64,000 nt of DNA from Agromyces sp. LHK192 (GTDB lineage: Bacteria; Actinomycetota; Actinomycetes; Actinomycetales; Microbacteriaceae), in contig NZ_CP034753.1 of assembly GCF_004006235.1 (NCBI RefSeq), positions 2,852,001 to 2,916,000 on the forward strand, written 5' to 3'. Position numbers and translations under genes: made by a program. Below the pieces are notes generated by a model. That model searched no databases, was not told the DNA's origin, and was given only the letters and a program-made list of their open reading frames with translations. Positions within the stretch are counted from its first letter, which is position 1. Each line of letters opens with the position of its first letter. Positions 16,785 through 24,663 of the stretch are shown in pieces.

Positions 16785-17093
16785 ATGCAGCACATCACGC
16801 CCGAGGAGGCGCACGCCGCCGAGGACTCGATCCTCCTGGACGTCCGCGAACCGACCGAGCTCGAACAGGCACGCATCGACGGGGCACTGCACATCCCGCT
16901 CGGCGAACTCGTCGCGCGGCTCGACGAGGTGCCGCGCGACCGACCGGTGCACGTCATCTGCCACGTCGGCGGGCGCAGCGCCCAGGCGGCGCAGTTCCTC
17001 GAGGGGCAGGGCGTCGAGGTCGCGAACATCGAGGGCGGCATCGTGGCGTGGTATCGCGCCGGCCTGCCGGTCGTGCTCGGCGACGAGACCTGA
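16785..17093 (+). CDS. Rhodanese-like domain protein
   Basis: A 102-residue single rhodanese domain, the size of GlpE/PspE-type sulfurtransferases. The catalytic loop is 'VICHVGGRSAQAA' with Cys near residue 65, six residues long as in sulfur-transferring members. 'LLDVREPTELEQARIDGALHIPL' is the N-terminal half of the fold. It could move sulfane sulfur between thiols or act in redox sensing. GAGGAGG lies 8 nt upstream of the ATG. It diverges from the helicase-like gene; the 208-bp region between them holds a TATCGT box at about 16744. Confidence 0.92.
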   Translation: MQHITPEEAHAAEDSILLDVREPTELEQARIDGALHIPLGELVARLDEVPRDRPVHVICHVGGRSAQAAQFLEGQGVEVANIEGGIVAWYRAGLPVVLGDET

Positions 17094-17104
17094 CCCCCGG
17101 TTGA

Positions 17105-18205
17105 TCAGATGGCTGCGTGCAGCTCCAGGTCGTGCGCGGCGGCCACGCCCGCGTTCGTGATGCGGCCGCATGTCGCATTGAGCCCCTTCGCCAGCGCCGC
17201 GTCCTCGGCGAGCGCGGCCTGCCAGCCGAGGTCGGCGATCTTCAGCGCGTACGGGAGTGTCGCGTTGGTGAGCGCCGGCGTGGAGGTCGCGGGAACCGCA
17301 CCCGGCATGTTGGCGACGCAGTAGTACACGGCGTCGTGCACGGTGAAGGTGGGCTCCGCGTGCGTGGTCGGGCGCGAGCCCTCGAAGCATCCGCCCTGGT
17401 CGATCGCGATGTCGACGAGGACGGCGCCCGGCTTCATCCGGGCGACCATCTCGTCGGTGACGACCTTCGGGGCCGCGGCGCCGGGCACGAGGACGGCGCC
17501 GACGACGAGGTCGGCGTCGCGAACCTGGCGGGCGATCTCGTACGCGGAGGAGGCGAGCGTCTTGATGCAGTGGCCGTAGCGCTCGTCGATCTCGCGGAGC
17601 TTGGGCAGCGAGATGTCGAGCACGGTCACGTCGGCTCCGAGGCCCAGGGCGGTCTGCGCGGCCTGTTCGCCGGCGACGCCGCCGCCGATGACGACGACCT
17701 TGGCCGGCGCGGTGCCGGGCACGCCGCCGAGGAGCACGCCGCGGCCGCCCTTCGAGGCGAGCAGCGAGGCCGCACCCACCTGCGGTGCGAGTCGGCCGGC
17801 GACCTCGCTCATCGGGGTGAGCAGCGGCAGCGAGCGATCGGCGAGCTGCACGGTCTCGTACGCGATCGCGGTGACGCCCGAGTCGATGATGGCGCGCGTG
17901 AGCGGGAGGTCGGCGGCGAGGTGCAGGTAGGTGAAGAGCGTGAGGTCCTCGCGGAGGAATCCGTACTCCTGCTCGACCGGCTCCTTGACCTTGAGGACGA
18001 GCTCGGCGGCCCAGGCTTCGTCGGCGGTCGCGACGATGCCTGCGCCCGCGGCGACGTACTCGGCGTCGGTGTACCCGGCGCCCGAGCCTGCGCCGGACTG
18101 GATGTCGACGCGGTGGCCGCGTTGCGCGAGCGCGTGCACGCCCGCCGGCGTCATCGCGACGCGGAACTCGTTGTTCTTGACCTCTGCCGGCACTCCGACG
18201 TGCAT
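17105..18205 (-). CDS. ald: Alanine dehydrogenase
   Basis: A 366-residue enzyme for reversible NAD-dependent deamination of L-alanine to pyruvate and ammonia. '[16 protein letters not shown]' opens the catalytic domain. '[18 protein letters not shown]' holds the catalytic Lys, and '[10 protein letters not shown]' the catalytic His. The NAD-binding loop is '[28 protein letters not shown]', and '[22 protein letters not shown]' is the conserved C-terminal part. The ATG at 18205 has GGAGAG upstream. It is divergent from an Lrp/AsnC regulator, the usual arrangement for regulated ald genes. Confidence 0.96.
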   Translation of the reverse strand: MHVGVPAEVKNNEFRVAMTPAGVHALAQRGHRVDIQSGAGSGAGYTDAEYVAAGAGIVATADEAWAAELVLKVKEPVEQEYGFLREDLTLFTYLHLAADLPLTRAIIDSGVTAIAYETVQLADRSLPLLTPMSEVAGRLAPQVGAASLLASKGGRGVLLGGVPGTAPAKVVVIGGGVAGEQAAQTALGLGADVTVLDISLPKLREIDERYGHCIKTLASSAYEIARQVRDADLVVGAVLVPGAAAPKVVTDEMVARMKPGAVLVDIAIDQGGCFEGSRPTTHAEPTFTVHDAVYYCVANMPGAVPATSTPALTNATLPYALKIADLGWQAALAEDAALAKGLNATCGRITNAGVAAAHDLELHAAI

Positions 18206-18276
18206 GGGGCTCTCCGAATGTTCTGATGACGGGATGCATCCATGATGACCGTTCGTTCGCCAAGTCGGAAGAGTCG

Positions 18277-18291
18277 CCGAATATCGTTCGG
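18277..18291. promoter_or_regulatory. 15-bp palindrome, candidate Lrp-type operator between ald and its regulator
   Basis: CCGAA and TTCGG flank a 5-bp A/T-richer centre (TATCG), giving a 15-bp dyad, the size of Lrp-family operators. It lies midway in the 131-bp divergent region. Related TTCG words recur at about 18251 and 18308-18321, so several half-sites may be present. Confidence 0.45.
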
Positions 18292-18336
18292 TAGACTGCC
18301 TCACACTTGTTCGAAAGTTCGGGAAAGGATCGGTGG

Positions 18337-18837
18337 ATGACCGACGCACCGCAGATCAGCGCGAACCCGTACGGCCTTGACGGGATCGACCGCGAGATCG
18401 TGGCGCTCCTGCACGAGAACGCCCGGCTGCCCAACGTGGACCTCGCGAAGCAGGTGGGGATCTCGCCGTCGACCTGCCTCGCCAGGGTGCGGTCGCTGCG
18501 CGAGCGCGGCGTCATCGTGCGCTACACCGCCGAGATCAACCCCGCGGCCCTCGGGTTCACGCTTCAGGCGCTCGTCAGCGTGCGCATCCGGCCGGGCGCC
18601 CGCCATCTCATGGAGCAGATCTCCGACGAGCTCCGGCGCGAACCCGAGGTGGCGCAGCTCTTCTTCCTCGGCGGCACCGAGGACTTCCTGATCCACGTCC
18701 GCGTCCGCGACAGCGAGCACGTGCGGCAGTTCGTGCTGAAGAACCTCTCCGCCAACCCGGCCGTCGCCCTCACCGAGACCAACCTCGTGTTCGAGCACCA
18801 CACCGCGCACTCGGCCGGGCTCCGCGCCGTGCTCTGA
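18337..18837 (+). CDS. Lrp/AsnC-family transcriptional regulator
   Basis: A 166-residue Lrp-type regulator. Residues 14-65 form the helix-turn-helix ('LDGIDREIVALLHENARLPNVDLAKQVGIS', then 'STCLARVRSLRERGVI'). Residues 75-150 are the RAM/AsnC ligand-binding domain ('SVRIRPGARHLMEQISDELRREPEVAQLFFLGGTEDFLIHV'). Its place opposite ald suggests it senses alanine or another amino acid and controls ald, as AldR does in mycobacteria. The ATG at 18337 has AAAGGA 7 nt upstream. The C-terminus '...HTAHSAGLRAVL' is short. Confidence 0.93.
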   Translation: MTDAPQISANPYGLDGIDREIVALLHENARLPNVDLAKQVGISPSTCLARVRSLRERGVIVRYTAEINPAALGFTLQALVSVRIRPGARHLMEQISDELRREPEVAQLFFLGGTEDFLIHVRVRDSEHVRQFVLKNLSANPAVALTETNLVFEHHTAHSAGLRAVL

Positions 18838-18900
18838 GCGCGGGCAGCGACGCGCGGCGGCGGCTCACGTCACGGCGCAGGCCCGCGCCGACGCTGCGCC

Positions 18901-19968
18901 TCAGCCGCGCAGCGGGAGGATCTCGCCCAGGTCGAGGGGCGTCGGCTCCTCGAGCTGGTCGTACGTGCAGCTCGAGGCATCCCGATCCGGACGCCACCTC
19001 CGGAACTGCGCCGTGTGCCGGAAACGGTCGCCCTCCATCTGGTCGTAGGCGACCTCGACGACTCTTTCGGGCCGCAACGGCACGAACGAGAGGTCCTTGC
19101 CGGCGCTCCACCGGCTCACGGCACCGGGCATGCGCGTCGCCGCGTGCGCCGACTGGTCGGCCCACTCCCCCCATGGATGCCGCGACAGGTCGTCTTCGAC
19201 GAGGGGCGCGAGCTCCTCGACGAGGCTCGCCCGCTTCGCCATCGGAAACGACGCCGCGACGCCCACATGATGCAGCCGCCCGTCGTCGCCGTACAGGCCG
19301 AGCAGCAGCGACCCGACGATGCCGCCGGACTTGTGCCACCGGTACCCGGCGACCACGACGTCGGCGGTGCGGTCGTGCTTGACCTTGAACATGGTTCGCT
19401 TGTCGGGCAGGTAGGTGCCGTCGAGGGGCTTGGCGATCACGCCGTCGAGTCCTGCGCCCTCGAACCGCTCGAACCACTCGCGTGCGACGGCCGGGTCGCC
19501 GGTCGCGGGCGTCACGAAGACGGGGTCGGATGCCTCGGCGAGCGCCTCCTCGAGCAGTCGCCGCCGGTCGCCGAACGGCCTGCCGGTGAGATCGTCGCCG
19601 CCGAGCGCCAGCAGGTCGAACGCGACGAACGATGCGGGCGTCTGCTCGGCGAGCATCCGGACGCGGCTGTCGGCCGGATGGATCCGCTGCTGCAGCACCT
19701 CGAACTCGAGGCGGCCCTCGACGACGAGGATGATCTCGCCGTCGACCACGCAGCGATCGGGCAGGTTGCGCCGCAACTGCTCGACGAGTTCCGGGAAGTA
19801 CCGGGTCATGGGCTTCTCGTTGCGGCTGCCGAGCACGACCTCGTCGCCGTCGCGGAAGACGATCGTGCGGAATCCGTCCCACTTCGGCTCGACGTGACCC
19901 ACGTCGGGGATCTCCTTCACCGGCTTCGCGAGCATCGGAGCCACGGGCGGCATCACCGGGAGGTCCAT
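18901..19968 (-). CDS. ligC: ATP-dependent DNA ligase, LigC type
   Basis: A 355-residue ligase close in size to mycobacterial LigC. The nucleotidyl-acceptor Lys is in 'EPKWDGFRTI' (motif I, Lys29). 'VVDGEIILV' is motif III, 'SFVAFDLLAL' motif IIIa, 'LDGVIAKPLDGTY' motif IV and 'MFKVKHDRTADVVVAGY' motif V. The C-terminal OB domain follows. It seals nicks in DNA using ATP as a backup to the NAD ligase, possibly in base excision repair. There are no added nuclease or polymerase domains as in LigD. It is a single gene; a possible start two codons away does not change the domain picture. Confidence 0.92.
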   Translation of the reverse strand: MDLPVMPPVAPMLAKPVKEIPDVGHVEPKWDGFRTIVFRDGDEVVLGSRNEKPMTRYFPELVEQLRRNLPDRCVVDGEIILVVEGRLEFEVLQQRIHPADSRVRMLAEQTPASFVAFDLLALGGDDLTGRPFGDRRRLLEEALAEASDPVFVTPATGDPAVAREWFERFEGAGLDGVIAKPLDGTYLPDKRTMFKVKHDRTADVVVAGYRWHKSGGIVGSLLLGLYGDDGRLHHVGVAASFPMAKRASLVEELAPLVEDDLSRHPWGEWADQSAHAATRMPGAVSRWSAGKDLSFVPLRPERVVEVAYDQMEGDRFRHTAQFRRWRPDRDASSCTYDQLEEPTPLDLGEILPLRG

Positions 19969-20076
19969 CCGTCATGGGTAGCATCCGGCGCCGGAGGCGG
20001 TCAATCCCCTGACGGCCGATCCGGAGGCGCGCCTACCGTCGGCCACGAGGGATCCGACGGGAGGGGGCACGACGCC

Positions 20077-20433
20077 ATGCACCGCATCCACTACGCCGGC
20101 GGCGAGCTGGTCACCGGGGACGCGATCGCCGAAGCGCTGATCGGCCTCGCGGCGGCGCTCGCGCGGCAACACTCGGCGGCCTCGGTGGAGATCCCCGTCG
20201 TGGGCGCCGACGGCGGCATCGAGCGCGCGAAGCTGCTGCTCGGACCCGCCAGCCAACTCGTCTCGGAACAGCTGCCGGGTCATGACGACCTCGACGATGC
20301 CGGCACCGTCGCCGGGCTCCGGGCCGAGATCGCGCTGCTGGTGTCCCATCCGATCGCGGAGGTCCCGCCGCCGCGCGGCGGTGACGCCGATCCGGCCACG
20401 GTCACCGGCGAGTACGACTGGCCGGAGCCCTGA
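20077..20433 (+). CDS. Small unknown protein (118 aa), related to the 76-aa protein downstream
   Basis: I do not recognise a named family. The protein starts 'MHRIHYAGGELVTGDAIAEAL', continues with an amphipathic helix (residues 19-35), a strand 'SVEIPVV', then 'RAKLLLGPASQLVSEQL', and ends acidic. The plan (strand, helix, strand, L-L-x-G-P-x-x-x-x-S) matches the 76-residue protein coded at 20485-20715 on the other strand, so the two look like distant paralogues. GAGGGGG lies about 9 nt before the ATG. The stop codon lies in the first unit of a 17-bp tandem repeat. Confidence 0.7.
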   Translation: MHRIHYAGGELVTGDAIAEALIGLAAALARQHSAASVEIPVVGADGGIERAKLLLGPASQLVSEQLPGHDDLDDAGTVAGLRAEIALLVSHPIAEVPPPRGGDADPATVTGEYDWPEP

Positions 20434-20478
20434 TCGCCGGCGTACCCTGATCGCCGGCGTGCCCTGATCGCCGACAAC
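20428..20478 (+). repeat. Three 17-bp tandem repeats starting on a stop codon
   Basis: Units at 20428-20444 and 20445-20461 differ at one base; the third, 20462-20478, diverges in its last five bases. Each carries TGA; the first is the real stop of the 118-residue gene. The three TGA triplets fall in three different frames (17 is 2 modulo 3). Confidence 0.93.
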
Positions 20479-20484
20479 CCGCCG

Positions 20485-20715
20485 TCAGTCGTCGGCGGGT
20501 GTCGAGACGTCCGCCGGGATCGGCACCAGGCTGATCGGGATGCCCGGTCCGATCAACAGCTCGGCGGGCTGCGGCCGCCCCTCGCCGAGGTTCAGGGTCA
20601 CCCAGACCGGTCGGCCCGACCGGTACGCCTCGTCGACCGCCGCCCGGAGCGCCTCGACCTCGGTCTCGCCGACGGAGTACTGGTGCCCGTCGTAGAGCAC
20701 GTTCACGCGCTTCAC
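20485..20715 (-). CDS. Small unknown protein (76 aa), coupled to the DUF7882-like gene
   Basis: The 76-residue product reads as a small alpha/beta domain: 'NVLYDGHQYSVGETEVEALRAAVDEAY', then 'PVWVTLNLGEG' and 'AELLIGPGIPISLVPIPAD'. I know no function. The GTG start at 20715 has GGGGGAG 7 nt upstream and overlaps the stop of the upstream gene by four bases (GTGA). It faces the 118-residue paralogue-like gene convergently; their stops are about 50 bp apart across the repeat array. Confidence 0.7.
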   Translation of the reverse strand: MKRVNVLYDGHQYSVGETEVEALRAAVDEAYRSGRPVWVTLNLGEGRPQPAELLIGPGIPISLVPIPADVSTPADD

Positions 20716-21038
20716 GATTCGCTCCCCCGGTCGGTCGGGCCGGGCGGCGGCTCCGGCACGATCACGAGGCCCGACGGCGAGTTGGCCGTATCCATGAGCG
20801 CCTCGATCCAGGTGCGGTTGATCGACGGCGGCCGACCCCCCGAGTACTTGAACGCGAGCGGCACGCTCGGATGCATCCACAGCGAACTCCGTCCGTCGCC
20901 GATCGACGGGTCGTCGCGCCAGCTGAAGAAGAAGGACTCGCCGCGTCGCAGCTTCGCCCCGATCACCAGTTGCAGGTGCGCCAGGACCCGATCGTCGAAG
21001 TCGACGCCCAACGTCGAGTCGTACGTCAGCTTGCCCAT
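20712..21038 (-). CDS. DUF7882-like small protein (108 aa)
   Basis: The 108-residue product has the pattern 'GKLTYDSTLGVDFDDRVLAHL', 'IGAKLRRGESFFFSW', 'SLWMHPSVPLAFKYSGGRPP' and 'NRTWIEALMDTANSPSGL'. I recognise this as a small family common in Microbacteriaceae (DUF7882, often mislabelled as ATP-dependent DNA ligase). The biochemical role is unknown. The F-x-x-x-W-R-D and W-M-H-P-S blocks are the conserved core. It precedes and overlaps the 76-residue gene. tRNA-Arg lies 130 bp upstream on the same strand. Confidence 0.75.
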   Translation of the reverse strand: MGKLTYDSTLGVDFDDRVLAHLQLVIGAKLRRGESFFFSWRDDPSIGDGRSSLWMHPSVPLAFKYSGGRPPSINRTWIEALMDTANSPSGLVIVPEPPPGPTDRGSES

Positions 21039-21167
21039 CCACGCCCCCACTCCGCCCGCGAACGCGCCCGCACGCTTCGATGCCTGCCCGACCGGATGCC
21101 CAGATTCCCACGCCTCGCCGATCCCGGCAATGGGTTGACGGCAGCGGGTGGCTTGACCGACGGTGAG

Positions 21168-21239
21168 TGCCCCTGGAGGGACTCGAACCCCCAACCCTTT
21201 CCTTAGGACGGAACTGCTCTTCCATTGAGCTACAGAGGC
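21168..21239 (-). tRNA. tRNA-Arg (anticodon CCT)
   Basis: A 72-nt cloverleaf on the minus strand: acceptor GCCTCTG with its complement CAGGGGC (one G-U pair), D arm GCTC/GAGC, anticodon loop GTCCTAA giving CCT for codon AGG, and T loop TTCGAGT. The discriminator is A. CCA is not encoded, unlike the other two tRNAs in the window. The top pair of the anticodon stem is G-A. Confidence 0.95.
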
Positions 21240-21324
21240 TGACCACGAGAGTCTACGGCACCCGATAGCCTGTCCTGCGGCGCGCACGGGGCGCGGGCGC
21301 GGCGCGGCCGCGGAGGGAGCGGAC

Positions 21325-22368
21325 ATGCCGGAGCGGGAATCGACGAGGTTCTGGGTCGGCGCCTCGACACAGGGTGCGCTCGGATCGGCGGCGACGGGCA
21401 TCCGTCGCCTCGACATCGACGCCGACGGCGGCTGGACCCTCGGCGATCCGGTCGACGTCGGCCCCAACCCGATGTACCTCGCGATCGCGGCCGCCTCGGG
21501 CTTGCTCGGGATCGCGAACGAGCTGCACGAGGGCCTCGTCTCCACCTGGACGCTCGAGGGCGACGGCCTCCGTCCTTTCGGGCCGTCCACCCCGACCGGC
21601 TCGGGCGATCCCTGCCACGTCGCGTTCGACGAGGCCGGACGTTGGCTGTTCGCCGCGAACTACTCGGGCGGCGACCTCACCGCGCACCCGGCCGTGCCCG
21701 ATGCCGAAGCGTCTGATGCCCCGCTGTCCGTCGCATTCTCCGGCACCGGGCCGAACGCGGAGCGCCAGCAGTCGTCGCACCCGCACCAGGTCGTCGTCGA
21801 CCACGCACGGAACCGGGTCCTCGTGCCCGACCTCGGCTCCGACCGGATCCGGGTCGCAGGCATCGCGGAGCTGCCGGACCGGCTCGGTCACTCCGATGAG
21901 GACGACATCGCCGTGCACCCCGGCGCCGGACCACGCCACCTCGTGATCGCGGGCGACCTCGCCGTCGTCGCCAACGAACTCGACCGCACCGCGAGCGTGA
22001 TCGATCTCGTCGTCGGCGACGAGGTCGCCGTGTTCCCGGTCGACGAGCGGGTGCCGCCCCGCGCACTCGGCGTCTCGGCGATCCGGCTCACGCGTGCGGG
22101 AACCGTCCTGATCGGCGACCGCGACGCCGACGCGCTGGTCGCACTGCGACTCGACGCCGACCGCCGCACCCTCGAGCACGCGGCATCCGTCGTCACCGGC
22201 GGCCGGCACCCGAGGGACCTGCACGTCACGCACGACGAGCGGTTCGCCCTCGTCGCCGACCAGGCATCCGACTCGATCGCGATCATCGCGCTCGACGGCG
22301 GGGTGCCGACGCACGTCGTCGACACGATCACCACGCCGGCACCGTCGTGCCTCGCTCGCGTGCCGTGA
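21325..22368 (+). CDS. Lactonase-family beta-propeller protein (6-phosphogluconolactonase-like)
   Basis: A 347-residue seven-bladed propeller of the YbhE/Pgl family. The repeat hallmarks are 'PMYLAIAAASGLLGIANEL', 'DPCHVAFDEAGRWLFAANYSGG', 'SHPHQVVVDHARNRVLVPDLGSDRI', 'GAGPRHLVIAGDLAVVANELD' and 'GGRHPRDLHVTHDERFALVADQ'. The His in S-H-P-H-Q and the Arg/His of G-P-R-H lie where the family catalytic residues are. It may hydrolyse 6-phosphogluconolactone or a related lactone. GGAGGGAG lies 6 nt before the ATG. There is no signal peptide. Confidence 0.88.
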   Translation: MPERESTRFWVGASTQGALGSAATGIRRLDIDADGGWTLGDPVDVGPNPMYLAIAAASGLLGIANELHEGLVSTWTLEGDGLRPFGPSTPTGSGDPCHVAFDEAGRWLFAANYSGGDLTAHPAVPDAEASDAPLSVAFSGTGPNAERQQSSHPHQVVVDHARNRVLVPDLGSDRIRVAGIAELPDRLGHSDEDDIAVHPGAGPRHLVIAGDLAVVANELDRTASVIDLVVGDEVAVFPVDERVPPRALGVSAIRLTRAGTVLIGDRDADALVALRLDADRRTLEHAASVVTGGRHPRDLHVTHDERFALVADQASDSIAIIALDGGVPTHVVDTITTPAPSCLARVP

Positions 22369-22423
22369 ACGCCTCGCGGTCGGTCGCCGCACCGTCAGGG
22401 CCGACTGTGCGGCCCGAGGGACG

Positions 22424-22525
22424 TCAGTTGTAGCCGAGGATGACGATCGCGCTCGTCGCGGGCGCGGGCTCGTCGACGAACCCGACCTCCTCGAGTCGTA
22501 CGTCGTCCATGGCCTGCTGCGTCAT
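22424..22525 (-). CDS. Candidate 33-residue microprotein
   Basis: An ATG at 22525 with AGGTGA upstream opens a 33-codon frame ending at TGA 22424. It uses G or C at the third position in 31 of 33 codons, far above chance for unselected sequence next to a region with weaker bias. The peptide begins 'MTQQAMDDVRLEEVGF', is acidic in its first 20 residues, has a Pro/Ala hinge, and ends in a hydrophobic tail 'AIVILGYN'. Acidic leader plus short hydrophobic tail resembles some peptide-modification precursors, but no modifying enzyme is adjacent. It sits alone in a 303-bp gap. Confidence 0.55.
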   Translation of the reverse strand: MTQQAMDDVRLEEVGFVDEPAPATSAIVILGYN

Positions 22526-22671
22526 CGCCCTCACCTTTTCCGCGTGGAGTGGTTCCCCTCACGCTACCGGCGTCGCGCCGCCGCGGACATTAGCCGAGCC
22601 GTCCAACAGAGATTGCGGATTTCGCCATGGTGTCGACAACCCGGCTTCGGCAGGCGTCGCGCCGACGCCGA

Positions 22672-23658
22672 TCAGACCGGCGGGTACAGGTAGATCGCCG
22701 ACGACGCCGGAATCGTGCGCACGTGGTACGAGTGATCGGAGTTCTGGTTGTACTCCTCGATCGTGACGGTGCCGTCACCGTTGACCGCCTGCACGTACGC
22801 GACGTGGTTGTACGGGAACCAGGCGACCGACCCGACGATCGGTTCGCTGCTCGTCGCGCGGCCGCGCGCCGCCCATTCGTCGGCCCACGCGTACGCGCTG
22901 CCTGAGGCGAGGTTCGACCAGTCCCACTTCCAGGGGCCGCTCGTGACCCCGGCGTCGCGGTTCATCCGCCAGGCGACGAAGTCGACGCACTCGCGGTAGT
23001 AGTACCGAAGCGGTGACAGGCCGCCGCCGTAGTCGTCGGGCGTCTCGTTCCACCACGGATAGTCGTCGCCCTCGGCCTGCTGCGCGGGCGTGTAGTAGGC
23101 GCCCGCACGATTGACCAGGCTCGCCGCGCTCGAACGCTCCGCCTCCGCAGCCTCCTCGTCGATCTCGACCTTGGTCTTCACGGCGTAGGCATCCGAGGAG
23201 AGGCTGGCGCCGCCGGCGAGCGCCGAGACGTCGACGTCCTGCGCCTCCGCCGTGGTGCGGGAGAACTGGTGCGAGGTGTCGAACCCGGGCGCTCCCGGCG
23301 CCATCGCGTAGGCGGGCAGCGCCACGGTCCCGATGATCGCCGGCACGACGAGCACGGCGGCGAGCACCCGGGTCGGGCCGGTGCGACGAACGGCTCCGGT
23401 CGCGCGCGGCGCCGGGGCCGGAGGGGCGACGGGCCGCTGCCGGGCGGCGGGGATCGGGGTGCGGGCCGGGCGCCCGGCGGGCGGAACCGGCCGGGCGGTC
23501 GCCGACGCGGTCGGCTGCGACGCACCCGACGCGACCTGGTCGGTGGAACCCCGACGACGACCGGAACGGGTTGCGGATGCCTCGGCGGCGGCTTCTGCCG
23601 CGCGGCGTGCTGCCCGGCTCGTCGGCTGCTGCATGCCGCTCGTCACGTCACCGCTCAC
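22672..23658 (-). CDS. CHAP-domain cell-wall hydrolase, membrane-anchored or secreted
   Basis: A 328-residue protein. Residues 1-95 are a basic, Ala/Pro-rich cytosolic or spacer region. One hydrophobic segment (about 98-118) ends 'LPAYAM', a possible signal-peptidase site. Residues about 205-328 are a CHAP amidase/peptidase domain: catalytic Cys in 'YYRECVDFVAWRMN', His in 'NHVAYVQAV', and Glu/Asn in 'ITIEEYNQN'-like 'VTIEEYNQNSDHSYHVR'. It should cut peptidoglycan peptides. GTG 23658 has AGGAGG 8 nt upstream. The layout and the 'G-T-x-A-x-P-A-Y-A-M' boundary are shared with the NlpC/P60 protein at 24664. Confidence 0.9.
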   Translation of the reverse strand: MSGDVTSGMQQPTSRAARRAAEAAAEASATRSGRRRGSTDQVASGASQPTASATARPVPPAGRPARTPIPAARQRPVAPPAPAPRATGAVRRTGPTRVLAAVLVVPAIIGTVALPAYAMAPGAPGFDTSHQFSRTTAEAQDVDVSALAGGASLSSDAYAVKTKVEIDEEAAEAERSSAASLVNRAGAYYTPAQQAEGDDYPWWNETPDDYGGGLSPLRYYYRECVDFVAWRMNRDAGVTSGPWKWDWSNLASGSAYAWADEWAARGRATSSEPIVGSVAWFPYNHVAYVQAVNGDGTVTIEEYNQNSDHSYHVRTIPASSAIYLYPPV

Positions 23659-23744
23659 GTACTGGACCTCCTGGCCCGTGCACGTCGGGAGCGTGTCGGG
23701 CAGACAGATGCATCGCGGAGCAGGGGGCGCTCCGGACTCAGACC

Positions 23745-23773
23745 ACCATAGAGCACAGCGCCGCCGGTGTCAC
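23745..23773 (-). promoter_or_regulatory. Promoter of the CHAP gene (GTGACA - 17 nt - TATGGT)
   Basis: On the minus strand, GTGACA (23773-23768) and TATGGT (23750-23745) are separated by exactly 17 nt. It begins just after the HNH gene stop, so the CHAP gene has its own promoter. The -35 hexamer is identical to that of the NlpC/P60 gene. Confidence 0.55.
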
Positions 23774-23775
23774 GA

Positions 23776-24270
23776 TCACGCGGCCTGGAGGAACTCGCTC
23801 CATTGCGGCAGGGGGCGTTCGAACCCGCGCACGACCCATCCTCGGCCCTGCGGCATCCGCGGCGTGAAGCGCAGCTGCCATCCCATCTCGGCGGGCGTGT
23901 GGTCGCTCTTCACGTTGTTGCACCGCAGGCAGCACGCGACGAGGTTCTCCCAGGTGTCCCGCCCGCCGCGCGACCTGGGGAGCACGTGGTCGATCGTCGC
24001 GGCCGATGCCCCGCAGTACGCGCAACGGTGCTCGTCGCGCCGCAGGACCCCTCTTCGGCTCACGGGAACGTGGTGCACCCGCGGGGGCCGCACGTAGCGG
24101 GTGAGCACGATGACGCTCGGTCTATCCCAGTCGCCGTTCGCCGCACGGACCGGGTGATCCGCGTCGTGCAGGACGACGGTCGCCTTCTCGTGCATCACGA
24201 GGAGCAGTGCGCGCTTGAAGGAGACCACGGCGAGCGGCTCATAGCCGGCGTTGAGCACGAGGGTGCGCAT
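23776..24270 (-). CDS. HNH endonuclease
   Basis: A 164-residue protein of the widespread actinobacterial HNH family. 'MRTLVLNAGYEPLAVVSFKRAL' is the typical N-terminus. The HNH core reads 'RRDEHRCAYCGASAATIDHVLPRSRGGRDTWENLVACCLRCNN', with the C-x-x-C pairs binding zinc and the D-H, N and H/N residues forming the catalytic finger. Cellular function is unknown; these genes are single-copy, chromosomal and not tied to phage here. The ATG at 24270 has AAAGG upstream. It is followed by the CHAP gene on the same strand. Confidence 0.9.
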   Translation of the reverse strand: MRTLVLNAGYEPLAVVSFKRALLLVMHEKATVVLHDADHPVRAANGDWDRPSVIVLTRYVRPPRVHHVPVSRRGVLRRDEHRCAYCGASAATIDHVLPRSRGGRDTWENLVACCLRCNNVKSDHTPAEMGWQLRFTPRMPQGRGWVVRGFERPLPQWSEFLQAA

Positions 24271-24383
24271 TGGGTGCCTTTCGATCGGTGCTGGATGGCT
24301 TCCAGCCGCGTGAACGGATCGACGGACCGCGCGAGGCGCACGGCGGGTGCTTCCCGCCGGAAACGCGCCCCGGGAACGAAGAA

Positions 24384-24410
24384 CGGGCACTGTCCAGATG
24401 ACAGTGCCCG
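24384..24410. terminator. Hairpin upstream of the HNH gene
   Basis: Perfect 11-bp arms (CGGGCACTGTC and its complement) with a 5-nt loop. No T tract follows. It may end read-through from the NlpC/P60 gene or act in the HNH leader. Confidence 0.55.
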
Positions 24411-24578
24411 TCGGCATGCGGTTCGCGAGCGTTCCGGTGGTCCCGGCGCCCGCTCACCCGACTGCTGCGGCGTTGGTCGAAACGCGCGCGCGCATCCTTG
24501 GAATGGATGCCTCCCGCGTCGATCATCACCCTCGCTCCGTTCCCGGTTCGCGGTTCGTCATGGCACACGTTACGCGAC

Positions 24579-24612
24579 GAATGGCGCGCCGGAGGCTCCC
24601 GGCGCGCCATTC
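24579..24612 (-). terminator. Strong hairpin after the NlpC/P60 gene
   Basis: Perfect 14-bp arms (GAATGGCGCGCCGG and complement) and a 6-nt loop, 52 bp beyond the stop codon of the NlpC/P60 gene on the minus strand. Confidence 0.75.
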
Positions 24613-24663
24613 ACAGGCTCGCGTCATGCGATGTTCACCGCGCGGATGCAGCGCGGTGGCGGC

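Larger units (their letters stand above)
24271..24663 (-). other. 393-bp gap between HNH and NlpC/P60 genes
   Basis: No convincing gene was found on either strand. The gap contains two strong hairpins (24384-24410 and 24579-24612) and several GGATGCC-type words. The hairpins suggest that transcription from the NlpC/P60 gene stops here and that the HNH gene starts a new unit. Confidence 0.6.

Noticed and set aside
16577..17041. N-terminal extension of the helicase-like frame to 17041
   Set aside because: It would overlap the whole rhodanese gene on the other strand, and the residues are low-complexity with poor coding bias. A start between 16576 and 16663 is more likely.
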